DNA from: Paenibacillus amylolyticus
Lineage (GTDB): Bacteria; Bacillota; Bacilli; Paenibacillales; Paenibacillaceae
Assembly: GCF_003719335.1 (NCBI RefSeq)
Contig: NZ_RIAS01000020.1
Coordinates: 38,137 to 102,136, forward strand
DNA: 64,000 bases
Reading direction: 5' to 3'
Shown: in pieces, positions 43,612-51,881 of the stretch
Layout of the letters: every line of letters begins with the position of its first letter
Numbering within the stretch: position 1 is the stretch's first letter
Position numbers and translations under genes: made by a program
Notes under the pieces: generated by a model
Told to the model about the DNA's origin: nothing
What the model saw: the letters and a program-made list of their open reading frames with translations, nothing else
The model's database searches: none

Positions 43612-44695
43612 ATTAAATGTAGGTATTATTGGCTGCGGAGCAATTGCTATGGAAAAGCATCTACCAGCATTGCTCAAACTGTCTGATAAGGTAAATGTCA
43701 AAGGTTTTGCTAGTAGAAATGAAGAAAAAGCAAAAAAAGGTGCTAATTTGGTAGGAAATGATGCAAAAATTTATACCGATTACAAAGATATGTTGCAAGA
43801 TCCTGAAATTGATGTTGTTCATATCTGTACACCGAATGCATTACACAGTTCAATGACTGTCGAGGCTTTAGAGGCAGGGAAGCATGTCATGTGTGAAAAG
43901 CCTATGGCCTTGAACAGTCAAGAAGCAGAGGAAATGGTAAAAGCTGCTGAGCGTACAGGTAAAAAATTGACAATCGCATACCAGAATCGTTTCAGAAAAG
44001 ATTCAATACTTTTGAAACAAGCGTGTACTAATGGCGATCTGGGAGAAATTTATGTTGCTAAAGCGCATGCAATTCGACGTAGAGGTGTCCCAACTTGGGG
44101 AGTATTCCTAAATAAAGAGATGCAAGGAGGCGGTGCACTTATTGATATTGGCACGCATGCACTTGATCTGACTCTATGGTTGATGAATAACTACGAAGTT
44201 GAAAGTGTAACCGGCGTAGTGCACAACAAATTAAGACATGAGAATAAGGCCAATCCTTTTGGACCGTGGGATCCGGATCATTTTAACGTAGAAGAGTCAG
44301 CGTTCTCTTTTATAAAAATGAAGAATGGTGCATCCATTTATCTAGAATGTTCCTGGGCTCTGAATTCACTAGATGAAAGAGAAGCAATGACTACGTTGTC
44401 TGGGACAAAAGGAGGCGCTGAAATGCGCCGGAATACAGCTTTAGGTACAAATGAACTGATATTTAATACAGAAATGTATGGAAATCTCGTTAGCACTCAG
44501 TTACAGAATGCAGCCGGTATATCGTATATATCACCCGTAGAAGAAACAGATGCTGATCGAGAAATGGCTCAATGGATTGATGCAATCCTTGAAGACAAAA
44601 ATCCTGTAGTTGAACCAAGACAAGCGCTAGTCGTTACTCAGATACTTGAAGCGATTTATCGTTCAGCCGAATTAAATGACACGATTAAATTTTAA
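43604..44695 (+). CDS. Gfo/Idh/MocA-family oxidoreductase
   Basis: 363-aa NAD(P)-dependent sugar dehydrogenase: Rossmann motif VGIIGCGAIA, catalytic-lysine motif EKP at 98-100, and the second-domain motif GGGALIDIGTHALDL common in this family. The ATG at 43604 overlaps the upstream stop by 8 nt; an ATG at 43595 is also in frame. Probably oxidises a glycoside at C3 or acts on an inositol-like substrate together with its neighbours. Not specific enough for a gene name. Confidence 0.9.
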   Translation: MNKLNVGIIGCGAIAMEKHLPALLKLSDKVNVKGFASRNEEKAKKGANLVGNDAKIYTDYKDMLQDPEIDVVHICTPNALHSSMTVEALEAGKHVMCEKPMALNSQEAEEMVKAAERTGKKLTIAYQNRFRKDSILLKQACTNGDLGEIYVAKAHAIRRRGVPTWGVFLNKEMQGGGALIDIGTHALDLTLWLMNNYEVESVTGVVHNKLRHENKANPFGPWDPDHFNVEESAFSFIKMKNGASIYLECSWALNSLDEREAMTTLSGTKGGAEMRRNTALGTNELIFNTEMYGNLVSTQLQNAAGISYISPVEETDADREMAQWIDAILEDKNPVVEPRQALVVTQILEAIYRSAELNDTIKF

Positions 44696-44735
44696 ATTTA
44701 AATTTGTCGTTTTCATACTGAAAGGAGGAGTTCTA

Positions 44736-45824
44736 ATGAGTAAAGTTCTTAATGTAGGAATTATTGGTACGGGAGAACTTGCACAAGTCGTACACTTGCC
44801 TATCCTTAAAGAATTATCCGAAAAATTCAAAGTAACCGCTCTATGTGATGTTTCGTATAATTCCCTCAAATATAACGGCGAAAAATTTGGTGTTTCAAAC
44901 CTTTATACAAATGTGGAGGATCTTGTTAATGACGAAGATATTGATGTTGTTTTCGTCTGTAACAGTAACGAATATCATGCAGATGCTGCTATAGCTGCTG
45001 CCAACGCAGGTAAGCATGTTCTCGTTGAAAAGCCTATGGTGCTTTCATTATCGGAAGCAGAAGCTGTGATCGAGGCGAAAAACAGAAATAATGTTCATGT
45101 TATGGTCGGTTATATGAGAAGATATGCTCCTGCATTTGAAGCTGCAGTTAAAGAAATAGGGGGATTAGACCAAATTTTGTACGCAAGGGTACGAGATATT
45201 ATTGGACCGAATGATTATTTCATAGGGCAATCTGGAACATACCCCAAAAAGTTTAACGATTTTCCTGAAGAATTAAATAAAGAAAGAGCTGAGAAATCAG
45301 AGAAGTGGATTAGAGAAGCTCTTGGTGAGGGCGCCGATGAGACTACAATTATGTTGTACTATTTCCTTACCGCTTTAGGGTCGCATGATTTTTCTGCCAT
45401 GCGTGAGGCTTTGGGAATGCCAGAATCCGTATCCGGTTTTGCCTTTAATAGTGGAGGCTTCTTTATAAATGCCATTCTCAACTATCCTTCTTTCAATGTA
45501 GTTTATGAGACAGGTATGAATAACGTAGGTAAGTTTGATGCTCATCTGGAAGTGTACGGAAAGGATAAAATGGTTAGAGTAGAATTTGACACACCGTATA
45601 TTAAAGGACTACCTGTTAAATTAATCGTGTCAGAAACAGAAGGGGACTTGTACAAAGAAACCGTTATTCGACATACTTATAAAGACCCTTATACGATTGA
45701 GCTGGAAGCACTTTATGATGCAATTGTTCACGATCAGGCCATAAAAACAACTCCAGAGGATTACCGTGATGACTTAATCATTTTTAATATGTTAATTGAT
45801 TTCTACAAAAAGCAGAAGCAATAA
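44736..45824 (+). CDS. Gfo/Idh/MocA-family oxidoreductase
   Basis: 362-aa relative of the preceding protein: VGIIGTGELAQ and EKP at 98-100. The C-terminal domain differs (GSHDFSAMREALG), indicating a different substrate or the reverse reaction. The start has AAAGGAGGAG upstream at 44736; the frame is open further upstream but overlaps the previous gene without a ribosome site. Ends in a terminator. Last intact gene of the AT-rich catabolic trio. Confidence 0.9.
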   Translation: MSKVLNVGIIGTGELAQVVHLPILKELSEKFKVTALCDVSYNSLKYNGEKFGVSNLYTNVEDLVNDEDIDVVFVCNSNEYHADAAIAAANAGKHVLVEKPMVLSLSEAEAVIEAKNRNNVHVMVGYMRRYAPAFEAAVKEIGGLDQILYARVRDIIGPNDYFIGQSGTYPKKFNDFPEELNKERAEKSEKWIREALGEGADETTIMLYYFLTALGSHDFSAMREALGMPESVSGFAFNSGGFFINAILNYPSFNVVYETGMNNVGKFDAHLEVYGKDKMVRVEFDTPYIKGLPVKLIVSETEGDLYKETVIRHTYKDPYTIELEALYDAIVHDQAIKTTPEDYRDDLIIFNMLIDFYKKQKQ

Positions 45825-45863
45825 TTCCTGATTTAATAAACATCGATGTCTTTTGTGAATAAC

Positions 45864-45912
45864 CTAAAAAGACAAACCAAGATCATTGATTGACCTTCGT
45901 TTGTCTTTTTTA
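45864..45912 (+). terminator. Intrinsic terminator after the Gfo/Idh trio
   Basis: AAAAAGACAAAC pairs with GTTTGTCTTTTT; long 21-nt loop, T-rich end. Confidence 0.7.
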
Positions 45913-45928
45913 ATTCGTGAAACTCTCT

Positions 45929-46214
45929 TTAAAGACTTTGTGTACTTTCTCTTTTAACTAACTCCAATGGCAGAACTATGTTGTTTGGCTCTCCTGGTTC
46001 ACCATGTACTAGTTTGATTATCTTTTCTGCAAGATATTTCCCAAGCTTTCATAGTTCTGGCTGCGTGATTAGGCCTGAAATTTAATTTTTCTATGGTTTG
46101 TTGAATCAATTCTCGAGTTTCTTTTTTTACTTTATCTTGTCCATTTATGACTCTGGAGACAGTTGCGATGGAAACGCCAGCTTCACGTGCTACATCTCGT
46201 ATTGTAGGTTTCAT
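45929..46214 (-). pseudogene. LacI-family regulator with large internal deletion
   Basis: The 5' part encodes an intact LacI helix-turn-helix and hinge (TIRDVAREAGVSIATVSRV, then HAARTMKA, residues 1-58). At about 46045-46051 the sequence jumps, out of frame, to the extreme C-terminus of a LacI protein (LGKYLAEKIIKLVHGEP, IVLPLELVKRESTQSL, stop at 45929). Roughly 250 residues of sugar-binding domain are missing. The in-frame product ends at 45999 (71 aa) and might still bind DNA weakly. It probably once regulated the preceding oxidoreductase trio. A CG-centred element ACAAACGTTACA at 46243-46254 could be a relic operator. Confidence 0.85.
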
Positions 46215-46414
46215 AAATTTATCCCTTTAATATTAATATTCTACAAACGTTACAAATAATTTTTATCTATACAATACTTCATTTTATGGTGAAGGACAAG
46301 AAGCTTCAAACCGTACACGAGTTATGAAGTGGGAGTGCAGGTTTAGAGACAAGAAAATGTTGAATTTCGTATTACTGGAATTAAACGAAGTAATTTGAAA
46401 GTGAATCCCTAAAT

Positions 46415-46453
46415 ATGATAGTCTTTATACTGTATTGATATTTTAACTATCAT
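46415..46453. promoter_or_regulatory. Inverted repeat ahead of P450 gene
   Basis: ATGATAGT (46415-46422) and ACTATCAT (46446-46453) are perfect inverted 8-mers 23 nt apart, ending just before the AGGAGG of the P450 gene. Either an operator or an RNA stem near the ribosome site. The rest of 46215-46469 shows nothing I can assign. Confidence 0.35.
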
Positions 46454-46469
46454 TTTAGGAGGCGTTACG

Positions 46470-47702
46470 ATGTTTACCAATGCAAATCAAGATCGCTCCA
46501 AGTCCAAAGTTGATTTCATGGATCATTCATTCATTCAGCAGCCCTTCCCAGTCTACGAAAAGCTGCGTGCCGAAGAGCCTGTCCATCGCCTTTTACTGCC
46601 TAGTGGGCACGCTGCCTGGATGGTTACCCGATATGAGGATGCCGTCAAAATTTTGCAGGATGGCCGCTTTGTAACCGGAGTTTTCGATAACAGTAACGAT
46701 GAAAAGGAGGAGACACTTCATCCTCATCAGGCGATTATTTCACGAAATCTGATCAGTGTTGGTCCTGAAGATCATCGTCGACTGCGGCGCTTGATTCAGA
46801 AGGCATTTACTCCCCGTATGATTGAGAGGCTGCGGGGACGAATTGTGGAAATAAGTGATCAATTGCTAGACAAGATTCAGGCAGGAAACACTCGGGAGTT
46901 TGATTTGATCGAGGACTATGCCTTCCCGCTGCCCATTATCGTTATTTGTGAAATGCTAGGTGTTCCTCTGAAGGATCAAGACAAATTCAGAGCTTGGTCC
47001 AACACCATTATGGAGAGTGTCAGCAATCCGCAGCTGAACCAGGAAAGCGATGAAGTAATGAAGGCTTTTGTCGATTACTTACAAGAACTGATCACGGAGC
47101 GGCGCAACCATATTCAACAGGACCTCATCAGCGATCTCATCAGCATTGAGGAAGAAGGTGACAAACTAACGGAGCAGGAGTTATATGCACTAGTGTTCGT
47201 ACTCATAATTGCAGGGCATGAAACAACAGTGAATCTGATTGGGAACGGCATGCTGGCGTTGCTGGAACATCCACAGCAAAAGCAACTACTTATGGATGAT
47301 CCGGATCTGATTCAAGCGGCTGTTGAGGAAGTGTTGCGATTTAATGGGCCAGCTGAAATAAGCAATGTACGCTGGGCTACGGAAAATGTGGAGTTTCAGG
47401 GAATACAAATTCGCCAAGGAGACATGATGCTTGTTGCATTATCCTCAGCGAATCGGGATTCCAGTCAATTTGAAGAACCCGATACGTTTGACATTACTCG
47501 CAAAGTCAATGACCACATTGCTTTTGGTAAAGGGATTCATTATTGTCTCGGCGCTCCACTTGCTAGACTTGAAGGCGAGATTGCGATCAACGCTTTACTT
47601 CAACGGCTGCCGGAGATTCGGTTAAATACAGATCTGGAACTGCTGGAGTGGAGGCCAGGTATGATCATTCGGGGGCTCAAAGCGTTTCCGGTCGCATACT
47701 AA
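46470..47702 (+). CDS. Cytochrome P450 (bacterial class I, CYP107-like)
   Basis: 410-aa soluble haem monooxygenase. I-helix AGHETT (248-253) with the usual acid-alcohol pair; haem-binding loop FGKGIHYCLG with thiolate Cys359; K-helix ExxR as EEVLRF. Needs ferredoxin and reductase partners, not encoded here. AGGAGG lies 7 nt before the ATG. It is followed 61 nt later by GH43; the gap holds a small perfect hairpin (47717-47735) without a T run. Substrate unknown; type resembles secondary-metabolite or fatty-acid hydroxylases. Confidence 0.95.
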   Translation: MFTNANQDRSKSKVDFMDHSFIQQPFPVYEKLRAEEPVHRLLLPSGHAAWMVTRYEDAVKILQDGRFVTGVFDNSNDEKEETLHPHQAIISRNLISVGPEDHRRLRRLIQKAFTPRMIERLRGRIVEISDQLLDKIQAGNTREFDLIEDYAFPLPIIVICEMLGVPLKDQDKFRAWSNTIMESVSNPQLNQESDEVMKAFVDYLQELITERRNHIQQDLISDLISIEEEGDKLTEQELYALVFVLIIAGHETTVNLIGNGMLALLEHPQQKQLLMDDPDLIQAAVEEVLRFNGPAEISNVRWATENVEFQGIQIRQGDMMLVALSSANRDSSQFEEPDTFDITRKVNDHIAFGKGIHYCLGAPLARLEGEIAINALLQRLPEIRLNTDLELLEWRPGMIIRGLKAFPVAY

Positions 47703-47763
47703 ATAGGGGCTATTGGGGAAGTAGGATCTACTTCCTCTCTCTATCGAACAGGAGAGTGAAGAT

Positions 47764-49098
47764 ATGAAAGAATATAAAGATTGCCGTAATCCCGTGCTCC
47801 CACCGCACATATGCATCCCGGATCCGGAAGCTCACGTCATGCCGGATGGAAGGGTGTACGTTTACGGCTCATGGGATCAAGAGGAGAAGGGTTTCTGTAG
47901 CCAGGAATACAAGGTGCTTTCGTCTGCTAATATGGTGGATTGGATCGATCACGGAGTATCTTTTCATTCAAACCAGGTTCCTTGGATTTATGATGAACAT
48001 GCACCCAAATATCCGGGTGTGGATCCGTCCAAGCCGTCTCCATTCATGATCAAGCTTTATGAGCTGGCCGCCCGGCATGGAATAACGGAAGCTCCCGAGC
48101 AAAAGTCGGATATGTTATTTGCTCCGGATGCGATATATAAAGATGGCAAGTATTATTTATATTTTTGCATGTCGGACGATAGCGAAGGCGTCGCAATAGC
48201 TGATAAGCCGGAAGGGCCGTTCGCCGATCCGGTTCAATTGCCGTGCGGAGGGATCGACCCGGCGGTCTTTATCGATGATGACGGACAGGCTTATTTTTAT
48301 TGGGGGCAGTTCTACGCAAACGGAGTAAAATTAAAAGACAATATGGTCGAGTTTGAAGAGGGAACCATTGTCTATAACCTGATAACGGAAGAAGAGCATT
48401 ATTTTCATGAAGGAAGCTCTGTCCGCAAGCACGGCGAGACCTATTATTCGGTTTATTCGAGCATCAAACGCGGCAAACCTACTTCACTTGCTTACGCAAC
48501 GAGCCAATCTCCGCTCGGACCGTTTCAATACAGAGGGATCATTATCGACAACGACGGATGCGATCCGATGAGCTGGAATAATCATGGCTCGATCGAGGAA
48601 GTGAACGGACAGTGGTTTGTATTTTATCATCGTACTTCTCAGTATCGGCAGAACAAGCGCCGCCTTTGCATCGAGCCTATTTTTTTCAATGAAGATGGAA
48701 CAATTCAGGAGGTGCTCATGACGTCTCAGGGTGCGGGAAGACCATTCGGCATTGATGAAAGAATAGAGGCATACCATGCGTGCCAATTATCGGGCAGTGT
48801 ATACATTGCCCCTTCAAAAAACGGCGGTGAGGCATTGATCGGGATAAGTGATGAAGATCAAGCGGTCTTTAGATACACGGAATGGGAAAACCTCATAGAT
48901 AATGTCTCTGTAGAGGCCAACGGAAGCGGTGAGATTCTTATTTATTTGGATGATGAGAATGAAGCGGCGGGAATCGTTGTTCTGGATAGAGGAAAATGTC
49001 TTTCTTCATCTTTTTCGGGGAAGCCGGGTAAACATGAAGTGAGATTGGAGTTCAGAAAAGTGCGTGATTTGGAAGTCCAAGCAATAACTTTCAGGTAA
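47764..49098 (+). CDS. GH43-family glycosidase (arabinosidase/xylosidase type)
   Basis: 444-aa five-bladed beta-propeller glycosidase. The expected triad is visible: general base Asp20 in IPDPEAH, pKa modulator Asp165 in GIDPAVF, and acid Glu216 in HEGSS. A C-terminal beta-sandwich (about 330-444) follows. No signal peptide, so cytoplasmic; acts on arabino- or xylo-oligosaccharides. GGAGAG lies before the ATG. Its association with P450 genes is unusual and may reflect insertion; it fits better with the glycan genes to the right. Confidence 0.88.
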   Translation: MKEYKDCRNPVLPPHICIPDPEAHVMPDGRVYVYGSWDQEEKGFCSQEYKVLSSANMVDWIDHGVSFHSNQVPWIYDEHAPKYPGVDPSKPSPFMIKLYELAARHGITEAPEQKSDMLFAPDAIYKDGKYYLYFCMSDDSEGVAIADKPEGPFADPVQLPCGGIDPAVFIDDDGQAYFYWGQFYANGVKLKDNMVEFEEGTIVYNLITEEEHYFHEGSSVRKHGETYYSVYSSIKRGKPTSLAYATSQSPLGPFQYRGIIIDNDGCDPMSWNNHGSIEEVNGQWFVFYHRTSQYRQNKRRLCIEPIFFNEDGTIQEVLMTSQGAGRPFGIDERIEAYHACQLSGSVYIAPSKNGGEALIGISDEDQAVFRYTEWENLIDNVSVEANGSGEILIYLDDENEAAGIVVLDRGKCLSSSFSGKPGKHEVRLEFRKVRDLEVQAITFR

Positions 49099-49257
49099 TA
49101 ATCGAAACGAATTCTTGTCGGACCTAATAATATCCTTTATTCAAAAAGCACTTCGATATTTTAGGGAGGTCTACGGTCTATGTCTAGGAGATGCCAGTTG
49201 AAAACAGCAGCTTATAATATCTAGTATGCATCCAAAAAAAGGCGGAGGGATGGAATC

Positions 49258-50028
49258 ATGGGAAAACTGAAGGGTAAGGTTGCCATTGTAACAGGTGCAG
49301 GAGGAGGACTGGGCAGTTACATCGCCCTACGCCTGGCAGAAGAGGGCGCATCATTAATGCTTACTGATATCAATGGCTCGTCATTAGAGAAGACCGTTAC
49401 ACGTTGTGAACGTGCAACGTTTTCGGTTCTTGCCAAAACTGCTGATTTGTCTGAGCCTGAGCAGGTCAAATTACTGATTGAAGATACGATTGAGAAATTC
49501 GATACCATCGACATTCTAGTCAATTTGGCAATTGCTATTCGGACACCACATTCCTTTCTGGAACATGAATTGGATACACTTGATGAGAGCTACCGAACAG
49601 GACTTATATCCACTTGGCTCATGATGAAGGAAAGTTACCCGTATTTAAAACAAGGTGGAGGAAAGATCATTAATTTTGGCTCAGGAGCAGGGTATGACGG
49701 GCTTGAGGGGTATGCCGCATATGCCGCCATTAAAGAAGGAATACGGGCGCTGTCACGTGTTGTTGCCCGAGAATGGGGCAAGGACAACATCAATGTGAAT
49801 GTCATAAATCCTGGAGCCCTCACGGATGGGATTCACGCACATCTGGATGCGCTGCCTGAAGAACAGCGTGACCCGCAGCTGCTGGGGTTCAAGCCCACTG
49901 CAATCGGTCGTTATGGGGACCCTTATGAAGATATCGCTCCGGTCGTTGCTTTTCTGGCAAGTGAAGATGCCAGACATATAACGGGTCAAACCTTTTTTGT
50001 CGATGGAGGCTCAATTATTAACGCATAG
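49258..50028 (+). CDS. SDR-family oxidoreductase
   Basis: 256-aa short-chain dehydrogenase: TGAGGGLG cofactor motif, catalytic Tyr-x3-Lys as YAAIK, and the C-terminal GQTFFVDGG typical of FabG-like enzymes. The usual NNAG motif is replaced by VNLAIAI, a departure at a structural position. Start has GGAGGG 7 nt upstream. 159 nt separate it from GH43. Substrate unknown. Confidence 0.9.
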   Translation: MGKLKGKVAIVTGAGGGLGSYIALRLAEEGASLMLTDINGSSLEKTVTRCERATFSVLAKTADLSEPEQVKLLIEDTIEKFDTIDILVNLAIAIRTPHSFLEHELDTLDESYRTGLISTWLMMKESYPYLKQGGGKIINFGSGAGYDGLEGYAAYAAIKEGIRALSRVVAREWGKDNINVNVINPGALTDGIHAHLDALPEEQRDPQLLGFKPTAIGRYGDPYEDIAPVVAFLASEDARHITGQTFFVDGGSIINA

Positions 50029-50130
50029 ACACAGAAGTCATTTGACGAACGGTAATTAAATAAACAAGTGAATTGAGAACTGACTAACATAAAATTCAAG
50101 ACCTCTAATTAATTCAAATAAAATCATCAT

Positions 50131-50173
50131 ACAAAAACGACCGTTCCCTCAGTGTTCAAAAAGGGACGGTCGC
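50131..50173 (-). terminator. Intrinsic terminator after minus-strand P450
   Basis: On the minus strand GCGACCGTCCCT pairs with AGGGAACGGTCG (one bulged A) and is followed by TTTTTG. Confidence 0.85.
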
Positions 50174-50200
50174 TTATTCATTTCATTTATGGAAGAAAAA

Positions 50201-51430
50201 TCAAATAATGCTTTTATCCACAATTTTTAATTCTACAGGTAGAGTAAGCAGATTTTGTGTTCCTTTGTGTAAATGTAGCGCCGGATTAAAGGTTTCAGTT
50301 GGAACAATATCAGCAAATGCTTCAATGAAACACTCTAATGCTATTTGAGCTTCTAGACGCGCCAGAGGGGCTCCTAGACAAAAGTGAGGGCCTTTACCAA
50401 AGCTAAGATGCTTGTTACTATTCTCTCGGTGTATATCAAACTTGTTTGGTTCCGGGAATTGTTCTGCATCATTATTCGCGGCTCCGAGCCATATAACAAT
50501 GACATCGCCTTTTTTCATAGGGACACCCAACACATCGCTATCCATAGTCAATACCCGATCAAGTGTGATGGGGAAGCGATAACGCAACGTTTCTTCAATG
50601 GCATTGGAGATAAGGCTGCGATTGGAGAGAATCTCCTGATAAATTCCTTTTTGTTCATACGCGAAAGTGTAGAACATGTTCCCAAGTAAATTGGTTGTTG
50701 TTTCATTGCCGGCAGCAAGCAGACCCAAGCTGAAGGTTACCACTTCCTCATCTGTAAGTTGTGTCCCCTCATACGCTGCAAGAGTTAAATCAGAAATAAT
50801 ATCCTGCTCAGGATTTTGACGTTTTTCTTTAACAATGGGAAGCAAATATTCGTTGAACTCCGACATCGCACGGTATTTTCTTTTGGCTTGATCCGTAACA
50901 TCGACCTCTGAATTAGGGAAAAACAAAATATCGGACCAGTTCTTAATATAATGAAGATCTTGTCGTGGTGTGCCTAACAAATCAGAAATGACCGTGACGG
51001 GAAACGGAACGGCAAGATCACTGATCATGTCGGGCTTATTCATCTGTTTCATATTATCTATTAATTCTTTAGCAATGCCCCTTATTCTTGGTTCCCACTC
51101 CTTTAGGCTTCTTGGGGTAAAGGCACTGGATACCAGCTTGCGTATATCACGTTGAATAGGAGGATCGGTAGAATTGATATCTACACGTGTAATAACTGGT
51201 GGAATAGGTGACACACTTCTTTTCCGTATACTTGAAAATAGTTTGAAGTCACTAAGCACCCTGTTCACATCATCATAGCGAAATACGTTCCAGACGTTCT
51301 GCTTCTCATCATAATATATCGGATTATTGACAATCATATCGTGGTACCAATCATAGGGGCTCCATAATTGTTCAGGACTTTGTAACTTTGATATCTCATG
51401 AATGACGATACTGCTATGTTCTGAATACAT
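50201..51430 (-). CDS. Cytochrome P450
   Basis: 409-aa P450 with haem loop FGKGPHFCLG (Cys351) and K-helix EETLRY. The I-helix reads AGNETT, with Asn242 where most bacterial P450s have His or Asp, beside the conserved acid-alcohol pair Glu-Thr. AGGTGG lies about 10 nt before the ATG. Monocistronic on the minus strand with its own terminator. It is distinct from the P450 at 46470, not a recent duplicate. Substrate unknown. Confidence 0.94.
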   Translation of the reverse strand: MYSEHSSIVIHEISKLQSPEQLWSPYDWYHDMIVNNPIYYDEKQNVWNVFRYDDVNRVLSDFKLFSSIRKRSVSPIPPVITRVDINSTDPPIQRDIRKLVSSAFTPRSLKEWEPRIRGIAKELIDNMKQMNKPDMISDLAVPFPVTVISDLLGTPRQDLHYIKNWSDILFFPNSEVDVTDQAKRKYRAMSEFNEYLLPIVKEKRQNPEQDIISDLTLAAYEGTQLTDEEVVTFSLGLLAAGNETTTNLLGNMFYTFAYEQKGIYQEILSNRSLISNAIEETLRYRFPITLDRVLTMDSDVLGVPMKKGDVIVIWLGAANNDAEQFPEPNKFDIHRENSNKHLSFGKGPHFCLGAPLARLEAQIALECFIEAFADIVPTETFNPALHLHKGTQNLLTLPVELKIVDKSII

Positions 51431-51601
51431 CTTTCCAACACCACCTCTGATTTTAATATGATAAACTTCGATGTGATATCCAAACTATCAACCCCAATGA
51501 AACTCTATCACAAAAATACATAGAAATTCAAATAATATCCTTTTTAGTTATAAGCAAACTGAAAAATGCTCACAAATAGTTCGGGCTGATTCCGTTGCCC
51601 C

Positions 51602-51642
51602 ATCGTACATAAAGGGCTTGCCCTTTCGTACGATTTTTTTTT
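51602..51642 (+). terminator. Orphan intrinsic terminator
   Basis: ATCGTAC...AAAGGGC-TTG-CCCTTT-GTACGAT with a nine-T tail. No plus-strand gene precedes it between here and 50028, so it may end a small RNA or belong to an attenuated leader. Confidence 0.75.
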
Positions 51643-51807
51643 CTTTCTTTTTCGTTATCATGGGGGTACAGGTTGCTCGGTTTGTAGCTCGAGGATTTTA
51701 GAAAAGTGAAAGGGGAAGAATTAAAATATGGCGAATATGGATGCCCTCTCGTCTCTGTAACTCAGGTTATGCTAACAATTTCCATTCTTTTTGTGGAAGA
51801 AGCACAT

Positions 51808-51840
51808 ATTAAAAAGTTTATCTCAGATAAACTTTTTAAT
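51808..51840. promoter_or_regulatory. Perfect 33-bp palindrome upstream of the GH-A glycosidase
   Basis: Two 16-bp arms (ATTAAAAAGTTTATCT and its exact complement) around a single C, ending 42 nt before the start codon. Too tight to be an ordinary terminator loop; best read as a strong operator. As RNA it would have to open several pairs. Confidence 0.6.
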
Positions 51841-51881
51841 ACAATAATACCCATATTATCCATAAAAGGAGACTTTTCATC

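Larger units (their letters stand above)
51431..51881. other. Long intergenic region with orphan terminator and palindrome
   Basis: 451 nt between divergent genes. It contains a plus-strand terminator with no recognised gene before it (51602-51642) and a perfect palindrome (51808-51840). Between them is a possible 10-codon leader ORF (51728-51760) with GGGGAAG 9 nt upstream. No protein of normal size and no known riboswitch was recognised. Confidence 0.6.

Noticed and set aside
51728..51760. 10-codon ORF with ribosome-site-like sequence upstream of the GH53-like gene, as a true leader peptide
   Set aside because: No regulatory codons, no overlapping attenuator hairpin directly after it; mentioned only as a possibility in the intergenic entry.
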